From Kineococcus rubinsiae (lineage in GTDB: Bacteria > Actinomycetota > Actinomycetes > Actinomycetales > Kineococcaceae): a stretch of 64,000 nucleotides of DNA. The notes beneath the pieces are model-generated. The model was given only the letters and a program-made list of their open reading frames with translations, searched no databases and had not been told where the DNA came from. A program made the translations under genes and the position numbers. The DNA is taken from the NCBI RefSeq assembly GCF_011839805.1, contig NZ_VWPY01000002.1, forward strand, positions 1 to 64,000, given 5' to 3'. The number at the start of each line of letters is the position of its first letter. The first letter of the stretch is position 1. This document shows positions 8,954-17,580 of this stretch, one piece after another.

Positions 8954-9673
8954 GTGGCTGGTCGCTGGATCCCGGGTGACGGACTGCCGGGACCCGGCAG
9001 CTCGGCCGACCGGCTGCTGGACTCCGCCGAGCGCCTCGTCGCCGTGGAGGGTCTCCTGGGGGCCTCCTCGCGGGCCATCACGCTCGCCGCGGGGCACCGC
9101 AACAGCAACGCGATCGCCTACCACTTCGGCGACCGGCGGGGTCTGTTCACGGCGGTCTGGTTCCGCCGCACCACGGAGATCGACCGCCACCGCGCGCGCG
9201 AGGTCACCGCCCTCGAGCGGAGCGGCCGAAGCGCGGACCCGGCAGCGCTGGTCGCGGCCCTCGTGGTCCCGGTCGCGGCCGAGCTGGTGCGCCGCACCCC
9301 CAGCTACTGGGCGCGCTTCAACGAGGCGGTCCTCAGCGGCTACCCCCTGGACGCGCTGACGCGCCTGGAGAGCGACGGCGCCGGGGACCCGGCCACGAGC
9401 CTGCGGGCGCTGACGCGCACGCTCACGCTCCTGCGGGCGGTGTCCGCGCAGGGCCGCGAGCCCGTGGCGAGCCGCCGCGTCGTGCAGGTCATCCGCACGG
9501 GCGTCACGACCCTCGCCTGCTGGGAGCGCGACTGCGACGGGGGGCTGCTGGACCCCGGGTCGCTCGCCGGTCTCTGCGCGGACCTCGTGCAGACCGGGGC
9601 CGCGGTCCTGACGGCGCCGGTGGAGGAGCGCTCCGGCGCGGACGTCGCGGACGTCCCCGGGTGCGTCGCCTGA
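8954..9673 (+). CDS. TetR-family transcriptional regulator
   Basis: The 239-residue protein has an N-terminal TetR DNA-binding domain: 'ADRLLDSAERLVAVEGLLGASSRAITLAAGHRNSNAIAYHFGDRRGLFTAVW' spans about residues 18-70, with the recognition helix in 'RNSNAIAYHFG'. The rest is an all-helical ligand/dimer domain with no family-specific motif I recognise. GTG at 8954 is used because a TACACT -10 ends 6 nt upstream. A 22-bp inverted repeat lies 15 nt after its stop in the promoter of the next gene (9772), a likely operator for this protein. Its ligand is unknown. Confidence 0.85.
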   Translation: MAGRWIPGDGLPGPGSSADRLLDSAERLVAVEGLLGASSRAITLAAGHRNSNAIAYHFGDRRGLFTAVWFRRTTEIDRHRAREVTALERSGRSADPAALVAALVVPVAAELVRRTPSYWARFNEAVLSGYPLDALTRLESDGAGDPATSLRALTRTLTLLRAVSAQGREPVASRRVVQVIRTGVTTLACWERDCDGGLLDPGSLAGLCADLVQTGAAVLTAPVEERSGADVADVPGCVA

Positions 9674-9688
9674 CGCGCGGGCCGCGAC

Positions 9689-9710
9689 CTCTAATACACT
9701 CGCGTTAGAG
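9689..9710. promoter_or_regulatory. Inverted repeat CTCTAA-N10-TTAGAG overlapping a TACACT -10
   Basis: CTCTAA (9689-9694) and TTAGAG (9705-9710) are exact inverse complements around a 10-nt centre that starts with a -10-like TACACT (9695-9700). A palindrome of this size on a -10 is typical of a TetR-family operator. The upstream gene encodes a TetR protein and the downstream gene a LuxR-type HTH protein. Confidence 0.55.
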
Positions 9711-9771
9711 CGTCACCCGGCGACGACCGCCGCCGGGTCCACGTCCCGAGGCCACGAGTGGAGATCCCCGC

Positions 9772-10173
9772 GTGAGTGCACTCCCCGGACGGTCCGGGCC
9801 GAGAACCGGCGGGCCCGCCGACGACCATGACGACGCCGCGGCGCCCCCCTCCTTCGACGCCCTCCTCGAGGCCGCGGCGCGCGACGGGGTGGCGGTCGTG
9901 GAGACCGCGGCCGGCCGCCTCGTCTGCCTCCCCGAGGAGCGCTACGACGCGCTGCGGGGCGCGGACGGCCGCGGCTCGCTGGTGACCCTCACCCCGCGCG
10001 AGGCCGAGATCCTGGGCCGCGTCGCCCGCGGCGACGCCATGGTCACCGTCTCCACCGACCTCGGGGTCGCGCTGAACACCGTCGCCCAGCACCTCGTCGC
10101 CGTGCGCCGCAAGTACGGGGTCCGCAGCACGGCGCTCGCCGTGGAGGCCGCCCGCGCGGACGGGCTCATCTGA
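9772..10173 (+). CDS. Small LuxR-type helix-turn-helix protein
   Basis: The 133-residue protein has a short N-terminal domain ('SFDALLEAAARDGVAVVETAAGRLVCLPEERYDALRGA') and a C-terminal LuxR/GerE helix-turn-helix from about residue 73 ('LTPREAEILGRVARGDAMVTVSTDLGVALNTVAQHLVAVRRKYG'). It has no receiver domain. The N-terminal piece resembles a prevent-host-death or antitoxin-like strand/helix segment, but that is weak. GTG at 9772 follows GGAGA. The gene stands downstream of the palindrome at 9689-9710, so it is likely controlled by the neighbouring TetR protein. Together they may form a two-step regulatory relay; the targets are unknown. Confidence 0.7.
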   Translation: MSALPGRSGPRTGGPADDHDDAAAPPSFDALLEAAARDGVAVVETAAGRLVCLPEERYDALRGADGRGSLVTLTPREAEILGRVARGDAMVTVSTDLGVALNTVAQHLVAVRRKYGVRSTALAVEAARADGLI

Positions 10174-10195
10174 CGCGCTCGTCTGACGGGCGGGG

Positions 10196-10870
10196 TCAGG
10201 GCATCCCGGGCAGCCGGTGGCCCATCCGATCCCGCTTGGTGCGCAGGTAGCGGACGTTGTCCGCGGTCGGCGCGACCGGCAGGTCGCGCCGGCGCAGCAC
10301 CTGCACGCCGTGTGAGCGCAGCGCCTCGACCTTGACCGGGTTGTGCGTCAGCAGCTCCACGTCGCGCACGCCCAGGTCCCGCAGGACGGCCACCGCCCCG
10401 GTGTAGTCGCGGGCGTCGGCCGGGAACCCCAGGTCGAGGTTGGCCTCGACCGTGTCGCGGCCCTGCTCCTGCAGCGCGTAGGCCGCGATCTTCTCGGCGA
10501 GGCCGATGCCGCGGCCCTCCTGCCCGCGCAGGTACAGGACGACGCCGCGCCCCTCGGAGGCGACCAGGTCCAGGGCGGCGTCCAGCTGCGGCCCGCAGTC
10601 GCAGCGCAGCGAGCCCAGCACGTCGCCCGTGAGGCACTCCGAGTGCAGGCGGACGAGGACGTCGTGCCCGTCGCCGATCTCGCCGGCCACCAGCGCGAGG
10701 TGCTCGACGCCGTCGGCCTGGCGGTAGGCCACGGCCCGGAAGGTGCCGTGGGTCGTGGGCAGCCGCGCTTCGGCGACCCGGACCACCGGCAGGTGGGGGT
10801 GGGCCGCCGGCGTCGTCGCGGGGACGCGCTCCGGCACGGGGGTCACGTCGTCCTCTCGCAGGGTGCTCAC
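10196..10870 (-). CDS. ribA: GTP cyclohydrolase II
   Basis: RibA opens the imidazole ring of GTP to give 2,5-diamino-6-ribosylamino-4-pyrimidinone 5'-phosphate, the first step of riboflavin synthesis. The 224-residue stand-alone enzyme has the zinc site '[21 protein letters not shown]' split across about residues 76-96 (three cysteines), the GTP/catalytic segment '[12 protein letters not shown]', and C-terminal '[19 protein letters not shown]'. There is no DHBP synthase (RibB) fusion. GTG at 10870 overlaps the sufE stop by 4 nt, making this the last gene of a sulfurtransferase-sufE-ribA operon. Confidence 0.93.
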   Translation of the reverse strand: MSTLREDDVTPVPERVPATTPAAHPHLPVVRVAEARLPTTHGTFRAVAYRQADGVEHLALVAGEIGDGHDVLVRLHSECLTGDVLGSLRCDCGPQLDAALDLVASEGRGVVLYLRGQEGRGIGLAEKIAAYALQEQGRDTVEANLDLGFPADARDYTGAVAVLRDLGVRDVELLTHNPVKVEALRSHGVQVLRRRDLPVAPTADNVRYLRTKRDRMGHRLPGMP

Positions 10871-11328
10871 GACGTCGCGGTCGCCACCCGGACCTGACGC
10901 TTGACGCGCGCCAGCATCCCGGCCAGCCCGCGCATCCGCAGGGGGCTCACGGCCTGGTCCAGGCCGAGGCGCGAGCCGACGTCACCGGGCACGGCCAGGA
11001 CCTCCTGCGCCGAGAGCCCCTCGAGGCCCTCCGCGAGGATGCCCGCGAAGCCGCGGGTGGTCGGCGCCTCGCGCGGGGCCGAGAAGTGCAGGTGCGTCGT
11101 GGCGTCGTCGTCGACCTCGACGTCCACGAACACCGGGGACTGGCACTCCTCGACCTTCTCCATCAGCTCGGGGTGACCCTCGAGCCGCGGGGGCAGGGGC
11201 GGCAGGCCCTGGCTGAACTCCAGGAGCAGCTGCAGCCGGTCGGCGACCGCGAGGGCGTTGAAGTCCTCGACGATCTCGGCCAGCGCGGGCGGCAGCCCCG
11301 CCGTCAGGTCCTCGGTCCCGGCCGTCAT
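10867..11328 (-). CDS. sufE: SufE-family Fe-S/sulfur-transfer protein
   Basis: SufE accepts persulfide sulfur from a cysteine desulfurase and passes it to Fe-S assembly. The 153-residue product shows the SufE fold signature: '[35 protein letters not shown]' (about 12-46), then '[16 protein letters not shown]' with the conserved acceptor cysteine, and '[25 protein letters not shown]'. Length is typical. ATG at 11328 overlaps the upstream sulfurtransferase stop (ATGA). Coupling to a rhodanese points to joint sulfur trafficking; the exact partner desulfurase is not in the window. Confidence 0.9.
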   Translation of the reverse strand: MTAGTEDLTAGLPPALAEIVEDFNALAVADRLQLLLEFSQGLPPLPPRLEGHPELMEKVEECQSPVFVDVEVDDDATTHLHFSAPREAPTTRGFAGILAEGLEGLSAQEVLAVPGDVGSRLGLDQAVSPLRMRGLAGMLARVKRQVRVATATS

Positions 11329-12224
11329 CGCGCGGCGACCTCACCGCGTTCGGCGCCGCGCGCGATCGGCACCCGGACGCTGTTGCCCCACTCGGTCCAG
11401 GAGCCGTCGTAGTTGCGGACGGTGGCGAAGCCCAGCAGCGCGGACAGCACGAACCAGGTGTGGCTCGAGCGCTCCCCGATGCGGCAGTAGGCGATCACGT
11501 CGTCGGAGGGGTCGAGGCCCTTCTCCTGCTGGTAGATCGCCTCGAGCTCGGCCCGCGGCTTGAAGGTGCCGTCCTCGGCGGCCGCCCGCGCCCACGGCAC
11601 GCTGTCCGCGCCGGGGATGTGCCCGCCGCGCACGGTGCCCTCCTCCGGGTAGTCGGGCATGTGGGTGCGCTCGCCCGTGTACTCCTGCGGGGAGCGGACG
11701 TCGATGAGCTTGCCGCCCAGGTGCGCGAGCACGTCCTCCTTGAAGGCGCGCACGGCGGTGTCGGAGCGCTCCACGACGGGGTAGTCGCCCGGCGCGGGGG
11801 TGGGGGCGTCGGTGGTGAGCTCACGGCCCTCCGCGGCCCACTTCGCGCGGCCGCCGTCGAGGAGCCGGACGTCGGGGTGGCCGAAGAGCGTGAACACCCA
11901 CAGGGCGTACGCGGCCCACCAGTTGTTCTTGTCGCCGTAGATGACGACCGTGTCCTCGCGCGAGATGCCCTTGCGCCGCATCAGGGCGGCGAACGCGTCG
12001 CCGTCGACGTAGTCGCGGGTGACCTCGTCGTTCAGCTCGGTGTGCCAGTCGACCTTCACGGAGCCCGCGACGTGACCGGTGTCCCAGAGCAGGACGTCCT
12101 CGTCGCTCTCGACGACCCGCAGGCCGTCCTCGCCCAGGTGCTCGGCCAGCCACGCGGTGGTGACGAGCTTCTCCGGGTGCGCGTACTCGGCGAGCTTCGG
12201 GTCGGGGTCCAGCGGCAGGGTCAC
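11325..12224 (-). CDS. sseA: Thiosulfate sulfurtransferase (tandem rhodanese, SseA/CysA type)
   Basis: The 299-residue protein consists of two rhodanese domains (about 20-140 and 160-290). The second carries the active-site loop '[11 protein letters not shown]' (catalytic cysteine then R-I-G-E-R), the signature of actinobacterial thiosulfate sulfurtransferases. The first domain has '[16 protein letters not shown]', lacking a cysteine, as normal for the inactive half. It transfers sulfane sulfur from thiosulfate to cyanide or a protein acceptor. GTG at 12224 is preceded by GGAGGA at about 7 nt. It heads the operon with sufE and ribA and is divergent from zapE. Confidence 0.92.
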   Translation of the reverse strand: MTLPLDPDPKLAEYAHPEKLVTTAWLAEHLGEDGLRVVESDEDVLLWDTGHVAGSVKVDWHTELNDEVTRDYVDGDAFAALMRRKGISREDTVVIYGDKNNWWAAYALWVFTLFGHPDVRLLDGGRAKWAAEGRELTTDAPTPAPGDYPVVERSDTAVRAFKEDVLAHLGGKLIDVRSPQEYTGERTHMPDYPEEGTVRGGHIPGADSVPWARAAAEDGTFKPRAELEAIYQQEKGLDPSDDVIAYCRIGERSSHTWFVLSALLGFATVRNYDGSWTEWGNSVRVPIARGAERGEVAAR

Positions 12225-12432
12225 GGTCGTTCCTCCAGGGCTCGTCTCGCACCACCGCGGGGCACGGGTGCCGTGGCGCGTCGTCAGCGGCAACACCCCG
12301 GCTCCCGCGGACGTTCCCGGGGGCGTTCCCGGGCGGCGATCCTGCCACGCCGCCCGGGCCCGCCCGTGCGCGCGTGACCAGCACCACCCGCCGCCGCGGG
12401 CCACCGGCCGGGTGGTGCCCGCGGTGCCTCAC

Positions 12433-12438
12433 TACGCT
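12433..12438 (+). promoter_or_regulatory. -10 hexamer TACGCT, leaderless arrangement
   Basis: TACGCT ends 6 nt before the GTG at 12445 of zapE. No -35 consensus is seen. The remaining divergent gap (12225-12432) holds a tandem CGTTCCCGGG at 12312 and 12324 whose role is unknown. Confidence 0.5.
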
Positions 12439-12444
12439 CGCGGG

Positions 12445-13509
12445 GTGAGCAGCCCCGAGGAGACCGCCGTGCAGTCCCTGGCCGCGCGCAGTCCCCGCGT
12501 CCCGCCCGAGCAGCTGGTCGCCGAGCTGGTCCCCCCGCCGCGCTTCGGCGACGTCCGGTTCGCGACCTACGTGCCGGCCCCGGACCAGCCGACCCAGGCG
12601 GGCGCCGTGCAGGCCATGGACGCCTTCGGCTCAGGCGTCCTCGCCGGGGGGCAGGAGAAGGGCGGCGGCCTCGCCGGGCTGTTCAAGCGCCGCAGCGCCA
12701 CCCCCGCCGGGCCGTCCGGGATCTACCTCGACGGCGGGTTCGGCGTCGGCAAGACCCACCTGCTGTCCTCGCTGTACCACCAGGTCGTCACCGACGGTGG
12801 CCGCCGGGCCGCCTACGGCACCTTCGTGGAGTACACGAACCTCGTGGGCGCGCTCGGGTTCCTGCCCGCCGTCGAGGCGCTCGCGGACAACGCCCTCGTC
12901 TGCATCGACGAGTTCGAGCTGGACGACCCGGGCGACACCGTCCTGATGTCGCGGCTGATGCGCGAGCTCGTCGACCGCGGCGTCCGCCTGGCCGCGACGT
13001 CGAACACGCTGCCCGGCGCGCTGGGCGAGGGCCGCTTCGCCGCGCAGGACTTCCAGCGCGAGATCCAGGCGCTCGCCGGCCGCTTCGACGTCGTGCGCGT
13101 CGACGGCGAGGACTACCGCCACCGCGGCCTGCCCGCGGCCCCCGAGCCGCTGGACGACGCGGCCGTCGAGCGCGTCGCCGCGAGCCGCGAGGGCGCGACG
13201 CTGGACGACTTCTCCGCCGTGCTCAGCCACCTCGCCGACGTCCACCCCAGCCGCTACGGCGCGATGGTCGCCGGCACGAGCGCCGTCTGCCTGCGCGGGG
13301 TGAGCACGGTGAGCGACCAGATGGTCGGCCTGCGGATGGTGGTGCTGGCCGACCGGCTCTACGACCGCGACGTGCCGGTCGTGGCCTCGGGCGTGCCCTT
13401 CGACGAGGTCTTCACCACCGAGCTCGTCGAGGGCGGCTACCGCAAGAAGTACCTGCGGGCCGTCTCACGCCTCTCGGCCCTGGCCCGCGACGGCGCCGCC
13501 CTCGCCTGA
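12445..13509 (+). CDS. zapE: ZapE/AFG1-like AAA ATPase
   Basis: The 354-residue P-loop ATPase has Walker A 'GGFGVGKTH' (about residues 95-103) preceded by 'GIYLDG', Walker B 'ALVCIDEFELDDPGD', sensor 'LAATSNTLPG', and the C-terminal family segment 'YRKKYLRAVSRL'. In E. coli ZapE affects Z-ring stability; mitochondrial AFG1 acts in protein quality control. The actinobacterial role is less clear. GTG at 12445 is supported by TACGCT ending 6 nt upstream. Its last 45 nt overlap the end of the convergent nickel/cobalt permease gene, an unusual tail-to-tail overlap of two intact genes. Confidence 0.88.
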   Translation: MSSPEETAVQSLAARSPRVPPEQLVAELVPPPRFGDVRFATYVPAPDQPTQAGAVQAMDAFGSGVLAGGQEKGGGLAGLFKRRSATPAGPSGIYLDGGFGVGKTHLLSSLYHQVVTDGGRRAAYGTFVEYTNLVGALGFLPAVEALADNALVCIDEFELDDPGDTVLMSRLMRELVDRGVRLAATSNTLPGALGEGRFAAQDFQREIQALAGRFDVVRVDGEDYRHRGLPAAPEPLDDAAVERVAASREGATLDDFSAVLSHLADVHPSRYGAMVAGTSAVCLRGVSTVSDQMVGLRMVVLADRLYDRDVPVVASGVPFDEVFTTELVEGGYRKKYLRAVSRLSALARDGAALA

Positions 13510-14598
13510 GGCGTCGGCGGGGCTGCGGCGGCCCGCCCCGGTGACGCGCCACCACACGAGGGCGCCGAGCCAGACGAGCAGGAACAGCGCGGCCACGGCG
13601 TAGCCGACGACGCCGGTGTCCAGGCCCGAGATCCAGGTGCTCGCCGCGTCGCCGAGGTGGAGCTCGTCGTGGGCCACCGAGACGAGCTGGATGGTGCCGA
13701 TGGCCAGCGCCACGGCCACCGAGACGCCCGTCACGACGCCGTTGTAGGCCAGGCGCCGCAGCGGGTTCGCCAGCGCCCAGTCGTAGGCCAGGTTCATGAA
13801 GGCGCCGTCGAGGGTGTCGAACAGGGACATCCCCGCGGTGAACAGCACCGGCAGGACGAGCACGGCGTACCAGGGCAGCGTCACGGCCGCGGTGCCCGCG
13901 AGCACCAGCAGCGCGACCTCGGTGGCGGTGTCGAAGCCGAGGCCCATGAGCAGCCCGACGGGGTAGATCTGGCGCGGCGAGCGGATGCGGCGCGTGAACC
14001 GCGCGAGCAGCCGCGCGAGCGCGCCGTCGAGGGCGAGGCGCTGGTGCAGCGCGGCGTCGTCCAGCTCGCCGCGGCGGCGCTGGCGGGCCGTGCGCAGGAT
14101 CCCCAGCAGGGCCGCGAGGTTCACCAGGCCGATGACCCACAGGAACACGCCGGCGGCCGTGGTGCCGAACACGCCCAGGGCGTCGTGGGCGGCGCTGCCC
14201 TCCGTCACGAGCCCGCTCGCGAACCTCGCCCCCGTGGCGATGACGACGGCCATGGCGACCACCACGCTGGAGTGGCCGAGGGAGAACCAGAACCCGACCG
14301 AGAGCGGGCGCTGCCCGTCGGCCGTGAGCTTGCGGGTGGCGCCGTCGATGACCGCGATGTGGTCGGCGTCGAAGGCGTGCCGCACGCCGAAGACGTAGGC
14401 CGTCAGGCCCAGGCCCCAGCCGAAGACCTGCGCCCCCACGGTGTGCCCGGCGGGGACGACGACGAACCCGAGCACGCCCCAGCCCAGCACGTGCAGGCCG
14501 AGGACGACGGCGAGCAGGCGCGTGAGGCGCCGGCTGTCGGTGCGGTCCCAGCGGCGGCCCGCGGCCCGCGTGGCGGAGGTGAGCAGGGCGTCGGACAT
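13465..14598 (-). CDS. Nickel/cobalt permease, NiCoT (HoxN/NixA) family
   Basis: The 377-residue inner-membrane protein has about eight hydrophobic segments and the NiCoT signature 'RHAFDADHIAVID' in the second membrane segment, containing the metal-binding H-x4-DH. Further family elements are 'GFWFSLGHSSVV' and 'LGFDTATEVALL'. Loops are rich in His and Asp, and a basic cytoplasmic loop 'RTARQRRRGELDDAALHQRL' lies mid-protein. It imports Ni2+ and/or Co2+ driven by the membrane potential. ATG at 14598 is preferred over ATG at 14640 because GAGGGAG precedes it. A 29-bp near-palindrome just upstream suggests metal-dependent repression. No urease, hydrogenase or B12 gene lies in the window to show which metal. 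Confidence 0.9.
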   Translation of the reverse strand: MSDALLTSATRAAGRRWDRTDSRRLTRLLAVVLGLHVLGWGVLGFVVVPAGHTVGAQVFGWGLGLTAYVFGVRHAFDADHIAVIDGATRKLTADGQRPLSVGFWFSLGHSSVVVAMAVVIATGARFASGLVTEGSAAHDALGVFGTTAAGVFLWVIGLVNLAALLGILRTARQRRRGELDDAALHQRLALDGALARLLARFTRRIRSPRQIYPVGLLMGLGFDTATEVALLVLAGTAAVTLPWYAVLVLPVLFTAGMSLFDTLDGAFMNLAYDWALANPLRRLAYNGVVTGVSVAVALAIGTIQLVSVAHDELHLGDAASTWISGLDTGVVGYAVAALFLLVWLGALVWWRVTGAGRRSPADASGEGGAVAGQGREA

Positions 14599-14614
14599 GC
14601 AGGCTCCCTCGGGT

Positions 14615-14643
14615 GGCTTGTTGCGCCTGAGTCGCAACAAGCC
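14615..14643. promoter_or_regulatory. 29-bp near-perfect palindrome, candidate metalloregulator operator
   Basis: Arms GGCTTGTTGCG (14615-14625) and CGCAACAAGCC (14633-14643) are perfect inverse complements. Even the 7-nt centre is nearly symmetric, with one mismatched pair. It lies 16 bp before the permease ATG and just outside its Shine-Dalgarno. TTGCG...CGCAA half-sites resemble those bound by Fur-family nickel/zinc regulators, but I cannot assign the protein. It could also act as a hairpin ending the upstream NUDIX transcript. Confidence 0.6.
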
Positions 14644-14656
14644 GGCAGCCTAGCCC

Positions 14657-15358
14657 TCAGTCCCACTCCGTCGGCAGGTCCGGGTCGCGGTGGTGCAGCA
14701 GCACCCGCTCGAGCTCCTCGCGCACGACGCGGATCGTCGACAGCTCCGGCAGCTCGTCGAGGGAGAACCAGCCGACGTCGAGGGTCTCGAGGTCCTGCGG
14801 CGCCACGGGTTCCCCGACGACGCGGCACAGGAAGAACAGGTGGAACACGGACACGGGCAGCGGCGGCTGCAGCCCCCGCGCGTCGCGCTCCCACACCGCG
14901 ACGAGCTTCACGGCCGCGACCGGGTAGCCCGTCTCCTCCAGCACCTCGCGCACCGCGGCCTCACCGGGCCGGTCGCCCGGGTCGGCCCACCCGCCCGGGA
15001 GCGACCAGCGGCCGTCGCTGCGCTCGCGCAGCATGAGGAAGCGCTCGCGCTCGTCGACGACCGCCGCGCGCACGTCGACCTTGGGGGTGGCGTAGCCCGT
15101 GCCGCCGCCCAGGTCGAGGCGGAGGGCGGCGGGGTCCGCGCCGGACACGGCGGCCAGCAGCTCCGTCGCGAGGTCCGCGACCTGCCGGTAGCGGGCGGCG
15201 TCGTAGTCCTTCGACGGGTCGGCGTCCGCGTAGGAGAGACCGGTCTGCGCGATCGCCGCCAGCCGCACGGCGGCGCGCCGCACGCGGTCGGCCGCGTCGA
15301 GCTCCTCCTGCGCGCCCCCGCCGTCCGTGCCCTCGCCGCTCGCGCCGGGGCCGCTCAC
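14657..15358 (-). CDS. NUDIX hydrolase with N-terminal Nudix_N-type domain
   Basis: The 233-residue product has an N-terminal helical domain (about 20-85, 'AAVRLAAIAQTGLSYADADPSKDYDAARYRQVADLATELLAAV' in parts) as in ADP-ribose-type Nudix_N proteins. The NUDIX core follows from about 100. The NUDIX box 'GGWADPGDRPGEAAVREVLEETGY' is intact except that the first conserved Glu is Asp. The family hydrolyses nucleoside diphosphates linked to another moiety; this one may act on a sugar nucleotide such as ADP-ribose. GTG at 15358 overlaps the treZ stop (GTGA), so the gene is translated together with treZ. Confidence 0.85.
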   Translation of the reverse strand: MSGPGASGEGTDGGGAQEELDAADRVRRAAVRLAAIAQTGLSYADADPSKDYDAARYRQVADLATELLAAVSGADPAALRLDLGGGTGYATPKVDVRAAVVDERERFLMLRERSDGRWSLPGGWADPGDRPGEAAVREVLEETGYPVAAVKLVAVWERDARGLQPPLPVSVFHLFFLCRVVGEPVAPQDLETLDVGWFSLDELPELSTIRVVREELERVLLHHRDPDLPTEWD

Positions 15359-17124
15359 GCCCCGGGGTTCGCGACGCGCACGACCGCGACGGACTCGCCG
15401 ACCAGGCGCACGCCCTCGCTGAGCAGCTCGGGGGTGTGCGGGGCGTCGGTGTGGGCCAGGACGACCTCGACGGGGTTGCCGGCGACGGGCACGTCGGCGC
15501 CGGAGCCGGTGCTCACCACGACGCGGAAGGCGCCGCGGTGCAGGACGACCCAGTTCTCGTCGACGTCGACCCGCACGTCGCGCAGGTCGTCGGCGCGCAG
15601 GTCCGGCTCGGCGCGGCGCAGCGCGAGGAGGTCGGTGTACCAGCGCAGCACGCGCGCGTGCCCGCCGTCGCCGACCTCGTCCCAGCGCAGCACGGAGCGC
15701 TCGCGCGTGGCCGCGTCCTGCGGGTCGGGCACGTCCTCGGCGGACCAGCCGTGGTCGCCGAACTCCGAGCGGCGGCCCTTGCTGACCGCGGCCCCGAGCT
15801 CGGGGTCCGGGAAGTCCGTGAAGAACTGCCACGGCGTGGAGGCGTCCCACTCCTCGCCCATGAAGATCATCGGCGTGAAGGGCCCCAGCAGGTACAGGGC
15901 GGCGCCCGCGGCGAGGCGCGCCTGCGGGACCAGCGCGCCGATCCGCTCGCCCACGGCGCGGTTGCCGACCTGGTCGTGCGTCTGCAGGTAGCCCAGGAAG
16001 GAGTGCCCGCCGACGCGCGCGCGGTCGACCCTGCGGCCCCAGTCCTCGCCGCGGAAGGAGGAGAACCGCTCCGCGTGCCAGAAGGCCTCGGTGAACGTCG
16101 TGGCCAGGACCTCCGGCGAGCCGAAGTCGGCGTAGTAGCCCTGCCGCTCGCCCGTCAGCCAGGCGTGCAGGGCGTGGTGCACGTCGTCGTCCCACTGCGC
16201 CGTCATCCCGCGCCCACCCTCGGCGGTGGGGGTGACCATGGCGGCGTCGTTGAGGTCGCTCTCGGCGACCAGCGACAGGGGCCGGCCGAGGTGTGCGGAC
16301 AGCTCCGCAACCTCGTCGGCGAGCTGCTGCAGGACGTGGACAGGGGAGTCGTCGACCAGCGCGTGCACGGCGTCCAGGCGCAGGGCGTCGACGTGGAAGT
16401 CGCGGAACCAGCGCAGCGCGTTGTCGACGATCCAGCGGCGCACCTCCACCGACCCCTCGTCGTCGAGGTTCACCGCGGCGCCCCACGGCGTCTCGTGCTT
16501 GTCGGTGAAGTAGGGGCCGAACTCGCCCAGGTAGTTCCCGCTGGGCCCCAGGTGGTTGTAGACGCAGTCCAGGGCCACGGCGAGACCCTTGGCGTGGCAG
16601 GCGTCGACGAAGGCCGCGAACGCCTCCGGCCCGCCGTAGGGCTCGTGCACCGCGTAGGGGGCGACGCCGTCGTAGCCCCAGCCCCAGCGGCCGTCGAAGG
16701 CGGACACGGGCAGCACCTCGACGACCTCGACGCCCAGGTCCACGAGGTGGTCCAGGTGCGCGGCGGCCGCGGCGAAGGTGCCCTCGGGCGTGAAGGTGCC
16801 GACGTGGAGCTCGTAGAACACGGCGCCGCGGGCGTCGCGGCCGCTCCAGCCGGAGTCGCTCCAGCGGAACGTCAGCGGGGCGACGACCGCGCTCGGGCCG
16901 TGCACGCCGTCGGGCTGCCAGCCCGAGCGGGGGTCCGGCCGCGGGTCGGAGCCGTCGAGGCGGAAGGAGTAGCGCGTCCCGTGCCCGGCTCCCGGGACCT
17001 GCCGGTGCCACCAGCCCTCGCGGGGCAGGTCCGTGCGGGTCATGGCGTGCGCCTGCGACCCCTCCTCGGACTCGACGACGACCTCGACCTCGTGCGCTCC
17101 CGGCGCCCACACCCCGAACTCCAT
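15355..17124 (-). CDS. treZ: Malto-oligosyltrehalose trehalohydrolase
   Basis: TreZ releases trehalose from the maltooligosyl-trehalose made by TreY. The 589-residue protein has an N-terminal beta-sandwich ('FGVWAPGAHEVEVVVE', residues 3-18), a GH13 barrel with 'LDCVYNHLGP', nucleophile region 'ALRLDAVHAL', acid/base 'LVAESDLND' and 'LQTHDQVGNR', and a C-terminal beta domain. ATG at 17124 is chosen because the fold begins immediately; a G-rich GGTGGGGGC precedes it. treY and treX lie upstream, separated by an oppositely oriented DUF1905 gene. Trehalose made this way protects against drying and osmotic stress. Confidence 0.95.
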   Translation of the reverse strand: MEFGVWAPGAHEVEVVVESEEGSQAHAMTRTDLPREGWWHRQVPGAGHGTRYSFRLDGSDPRPDPRSGWQPDGVHGPSAVVAPLTFRWSDSGWSGRDARGAVFYELHVGTFTPEGTFAAAAAHLDHLVDLGVEVVEVLPVSAFDGRWGWGYDGVAPYAVHEPYGGPEAFAAFVDACHAKGLAVALDCVYNHLGPSGNYLGEFGPYFTDKHETPWGAAVNLDDEGSVEVRRWIVDNALRWFRDFHVDALRLDAVHALVDDSPVHVLQQLADEVAELSAHLGRPLSLVAESDLNDAAMVTPTAEGGRGMTAQWDDDVHHALHAWLTGERQGYYADFGSPEVLATTFTEAFWHAERFSSFRGEDWGRRVDRARVGGHSFLGYLQTHDQVGNRAVGERIGALVPQARLAAGAALYLLGPFTPMIFMGEEWDASTPWQFFTDFPDPELGAAVSKGRRSEFGDHGWSAEDVPDPQDAATRERSVLRWDEVGDGGHARVLRWYTDLLALRRAEPDLRADDLRDVRVDVDENWVVLHRGAFRVVVSTGSGADVPVAGNPVEVVLAHTDAPHTPELLSEGVRLVGESVAVVRVANPGA

Positions 17125-17279
17125 GCCCCCACCCAACCGGACGCGGGAGCGGGCCACCACCGCAGCCCGCGAGCGGCGATGAGTTCCGGCCCGCGGGCCG
17201 GTCTCGGGTGCAGGGCAGCGCCGCACGCACCGGTGTCGTGGCAGCGCCGGAGCGAGGGACGGGCAGGGGAGGAGCGAGC

Positions 17280-17570
17280 ATGGCCGCTGAGCGGGAGGGC
17301 CGCGCGATCGAGGCGGCGTTCACGGCGCGCATCCGCAAGGACGGGGCCTTCGCGACCTACGTCGAGCTCGCGGGCTCCGACGAGGTCCTCGGGACGCGGC
17401 GCGCGGTGCGCGTGGCGGGCACCCTGGACGGGCACCCGTTCGCCGCGACGCTGATGCCGTCGGGCACCGGCCCGCACTGGCTGCCGCTGCGGGCGGGGCT
17501 GTGCACGGTCACCGGCAAGGACCGGGCCGGGGAGGAGCTGACCGTGCTGCTGCTGCAGCGCTTCAGCTGA
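17280..17570 (+). CDS. DUF1905 domain protein
   Basis: The 96-residue product is a small beta-barrel-type protein ('FTARIRKDGAFATYVELAG', 'VRVAGTLDGHPFAATLMPSGTGPHWLPLRAGL') matching DUF1905, which has no settled function; some larger versions are annotated as YdeI-like bacteriocin-protection proteins. ATG at 17280 follows GGGGAGGAGCGAGC. It is oriented opposite to the flanking trehalose genes, so it breaks the treXYZ cluster and probably has its own promoter. Confidence 0.8.
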   Translation: MAAEREGRAIEAAFTARIRKDGAFATYVELAGSDEVLGTRRAVRVAGTLDGHPFAATLMPSGTGPHWLPLRAGLCTVTGKDRAGEELTVLLLQRFS

Positions 17571-17580
17571 GGAGCGCGAC

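Noticed and set aside
14615-14643. Rho-independent terminator of the NUDIX gene
   Set aside because: Possible, but there is no T-run and the near-perfect symmetry of the centre and nearness to the permease start fit an operator better.
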